Origin: Nitrospirota bacterium
Lineage (GTDB): Bacteria > Nitrospirota > Nitrospiria > Nitrospirales > UBA8639
DNA length: 5,801 nt
NCBI GenBank assembly: GCA_029865515.1
Contig: JAOUGQ010000200.1
Coordinates: forward strand, 1 to 5,801
Direction: 5' to 3'
This document shows, piece by piece, positions 4,536 to 5,801 of the stretch. The notes below the pieces were generated by a model that saw only the letters and a list, made by a program, of their open reading frames with translations, was not told the origin of the DNA and searched no databases. The first letter of the stretch is position 1, and every line of letters starts with the position of its first letter. Position numbers and translations under genes: made by a program.

Positions 4536-5801
4536 ATGAGCAATCGAAAAACCATCCACATTCTACAAGGATATACCTCGGCCACACCGGTTCCCACCCA
4601 GGTCGTCTCCAACGAAGAATTCGTTCCTCCGCCACAAACGCCTAAACAGGCGCAGGTGGAATGGCTGATTCACCGGGCAAGTCAACAACTGAGTAGTAAA
4701 CTCGGCATCAACCGGAGGGAATTTTTGCAAACGACCGGCGGGATGGCTCTGGCCTTTCTGGCCATGAACCAGGTATTCGGGAAATTCTTCGATGTGCTGG
4801 ATCTTGAAGCGGCTGAACCCCAAGCCATTCAGGAACTCAAGGGATATCCGCCATTTATCTTCGATGTGCAAACCCATTACGTCAGTTCATCCTTTAAAGA
4901 GCCCGGCTGGAAAAATGGCCTCTTGGGATTGCGTCGCCGCGCACGAGAGATGGGCCTGAACCCCAAGCTCTCCGGCGACACCGGCACCATAGCCGACCTG
5001 AGCTGGGCAAACTACATCAAAGAAGTCTTTCTGGATAGCGACACCTCCCTAGGACTCATCAGCACGCCGCCAGGCCCTTATCCATGGGAAGCCGTCGTCC
5101 CGCCCAGGGAAATGACGCATATCCGGGATGAAATCAACCGGCTTACCGCCTCCCGGCGTCTGCTCGCGCACGGGCTGGTCATGCCGCAGTTGGGCAAAGT
5201 GGACCTGGACTTTATGGATCAACAAGCCGAGACACTCCACATCGATGCCTGGAAATGTTATACCGGCTCGCCACCCAAAGGCTTCGAGCATGGCTGGTGG
5301 CTGAGCGATGAGAAAATCGCTTATCCCATGCTGGAAAAAGCTCAGGCGTTAGGCATCACCAACATCTGTGCCCATAAGGGTCTGCCCCTCGGCCCCGTGG
5401 CTGATTACAACCATCCCCGCGACATCCTGAAGGCCGCCGCGGATTTCCCCAAACTGAATTTTTTGATCTACCACTCCGGGTTTGTAGGCACATCCCGGAT
5501 CAATCCGGAGAAAGCGAAACAAGGCGAGATTCCGTGGACCACGGAATTTTGCGAGTTAAAAAAGAAACACCCGAAGCTCAACAATATGTATATGGAACTG
5601 GGTTCGACCTTTGGCCAACTCGTCATCACCGAACCGATCGTCTGTGCTCACCTGCTCGGACAAATTCTCTCTGCCTTCGGAGACGATCATCTCATCTGGG
5701 GGACGGATTCCATCTGGTATGGCACTCCCCAATGGCAAATAGAAGCCTTCCGCCGGTTTCAAATTCCGGAAGAACTCCAGGAAAAATACCGCTACCCGGT
5801 T
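4536..5801 (+). CDS. Tat-exported metal-dependent amidohydrolase (Amidohydro_2 type), 3' end beyond the window
   Basis: The frame gives 422 residues to the right edge without a stop. A twin-arginine signal, NRREFLQTTGG at 59-69 with hydrophobic residues 70-81, predicts export of a folded, cofactor-loaded protein, but it sits after an unusually long polar N-region of 58 residues. The TIM-barrel amidohydrolase domain begins at FIFDVQTHYV (107-116). Further expected metal or active-site positions are WKCYTG (Lys240), CAHKG (His280), YHSGF (His313) and WGTDSIWYG (Asp391). This pattern fits the Amidohydro_2 superfamily, which includes hydrolases and nonoxidative decarboxylases acting on cyclic or aromatic substrates. 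The first metal-ligand His of the HxH motif is Gln112 here, with His114 kept. The substrate is unknown. It follows the binding protein and the small exported protein on the same strand, probably in one operon. Only the end of the barrel and the C-terminus are missing. Confidence 0.88.
   Translation, partial: MSNRKTIHILQGYTSATPVPTQVVSNEEFVPPPQTPKQAQVEWLIHRASQQLSSKLGINRREFLQTTGGMALAFLAMNQVFGKFFDVLDLEAAEPQAIQELKGYPPFIFDVQTHYVSSSFKEPGWKNGLLGLRRRAREMGLNPKLSGDTGTIADLSWANYIKEVFLDSDTSLGLISTPPGPYPWEAVVPPREMTHIRDEINRLTASRRLLAHGLVMPQLGKVDLDFMDQQAETLHIDAWKCYTGSPPKGFEHGWWLSDEKIAYPMLEKAQALGITNICAHKGLPLGPVADYNHPRDILKAAADFPKLNFLIYHSGFVGTSRINPEKAKQGEIPWTTEFCELKKKHPKLNNMYMELGSTFGQLVITEPIVCAHLLGQILSAFGDDHLIWGTDSIWYGTPQWQIEAFRRFQIPEELQEKYRYPV

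Noticed and set aside
4059..5801. The small exported protein and the amidohydrolase are in the same frame, suggesting one gene split by a nonsense mutation
   Set aside because: The TAA at 4464-4466 is followed by 23 codons of unremarkable sequence, then a separate ATG with a Shine-Dalgarno upstream. Each protein carries its own export signal, which would be redundant in a fusion.
1..5801. CRISPR array, tRNA, insertion-sequence ends or other mobile-element signals
   Set aside because: I saw no spaced direct repeats, cloverleaf-like sequence, transposase motifs or long terminal inverted repeats by eye.

Overview
The window looks like chromosomal DNA of a Gram-negative-type bacterium. Exported proteins carry Sec and twin-arginine (Tat) signals, and there is a cobalamin-synthesis gene, an anion transporter, and base composition that looks near balanced by eye with an AT-rich gap at about 1020-1200. 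The style and gene mix recall Nitrospira-like organisms, but that is an impression from memory and nothing here proves it. There is no tRNA, rRNA, insertion sequence, phage gene or CRISPR array.

Layout: (1) 1-946, minus strand: the first 315 codons of cobQ (cobyric acid synthase), running off the left edge. (2) 947-1608: a 662-base gap between the divergent cobQ and SulP genes. It holds a plausible sigma70-type promoter, two perfect short palindromes, one longer hairpin and a doubtful 127-codon ORF. (3) 1609-2964, plus: a SulP/SLC26-family anion transporter reduced to its membrane domain, with no STAS domain. (4) 2965-3210: a strong hairpin that probably terminates the SulP transcript, then a leader with potential RNA structure and a very good Shine-Dalgarno. 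That Shine-Dalgarno serves a 46-codon ORF, not the next recognisable gene. (5) 3211-4062, plus: a secreted family-3 solute-binding protein. (6) 4059-4466, plus: a small exported or membrane-anchored protein of unknown function, overlapping the previous gene by ATGA. (7) 4536-5801, plus: a Tat-exported metal-dependent amidohydrolase of the Amidohydro_2 type, cut by the right edge.

Genes 5-7 share strand, are tightly spaced, and all appear to be exported, so they probably form an operon acting in the periplasm: a binding protein, a small accessory protein and a hydrolase or decarboxylase-like enzyme. No permease is visible in the window, so the binding protein may be an orphan, a sensor, or may work with a distant transporter. 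This trio is the most interesting part of the window. The enzyme has Gln where the family usually has the first His of its metal-binding HxH motif, and the binding protein keeps its carboxylate-binding Arg but seems to lack the usual ammonium-binding Asp.
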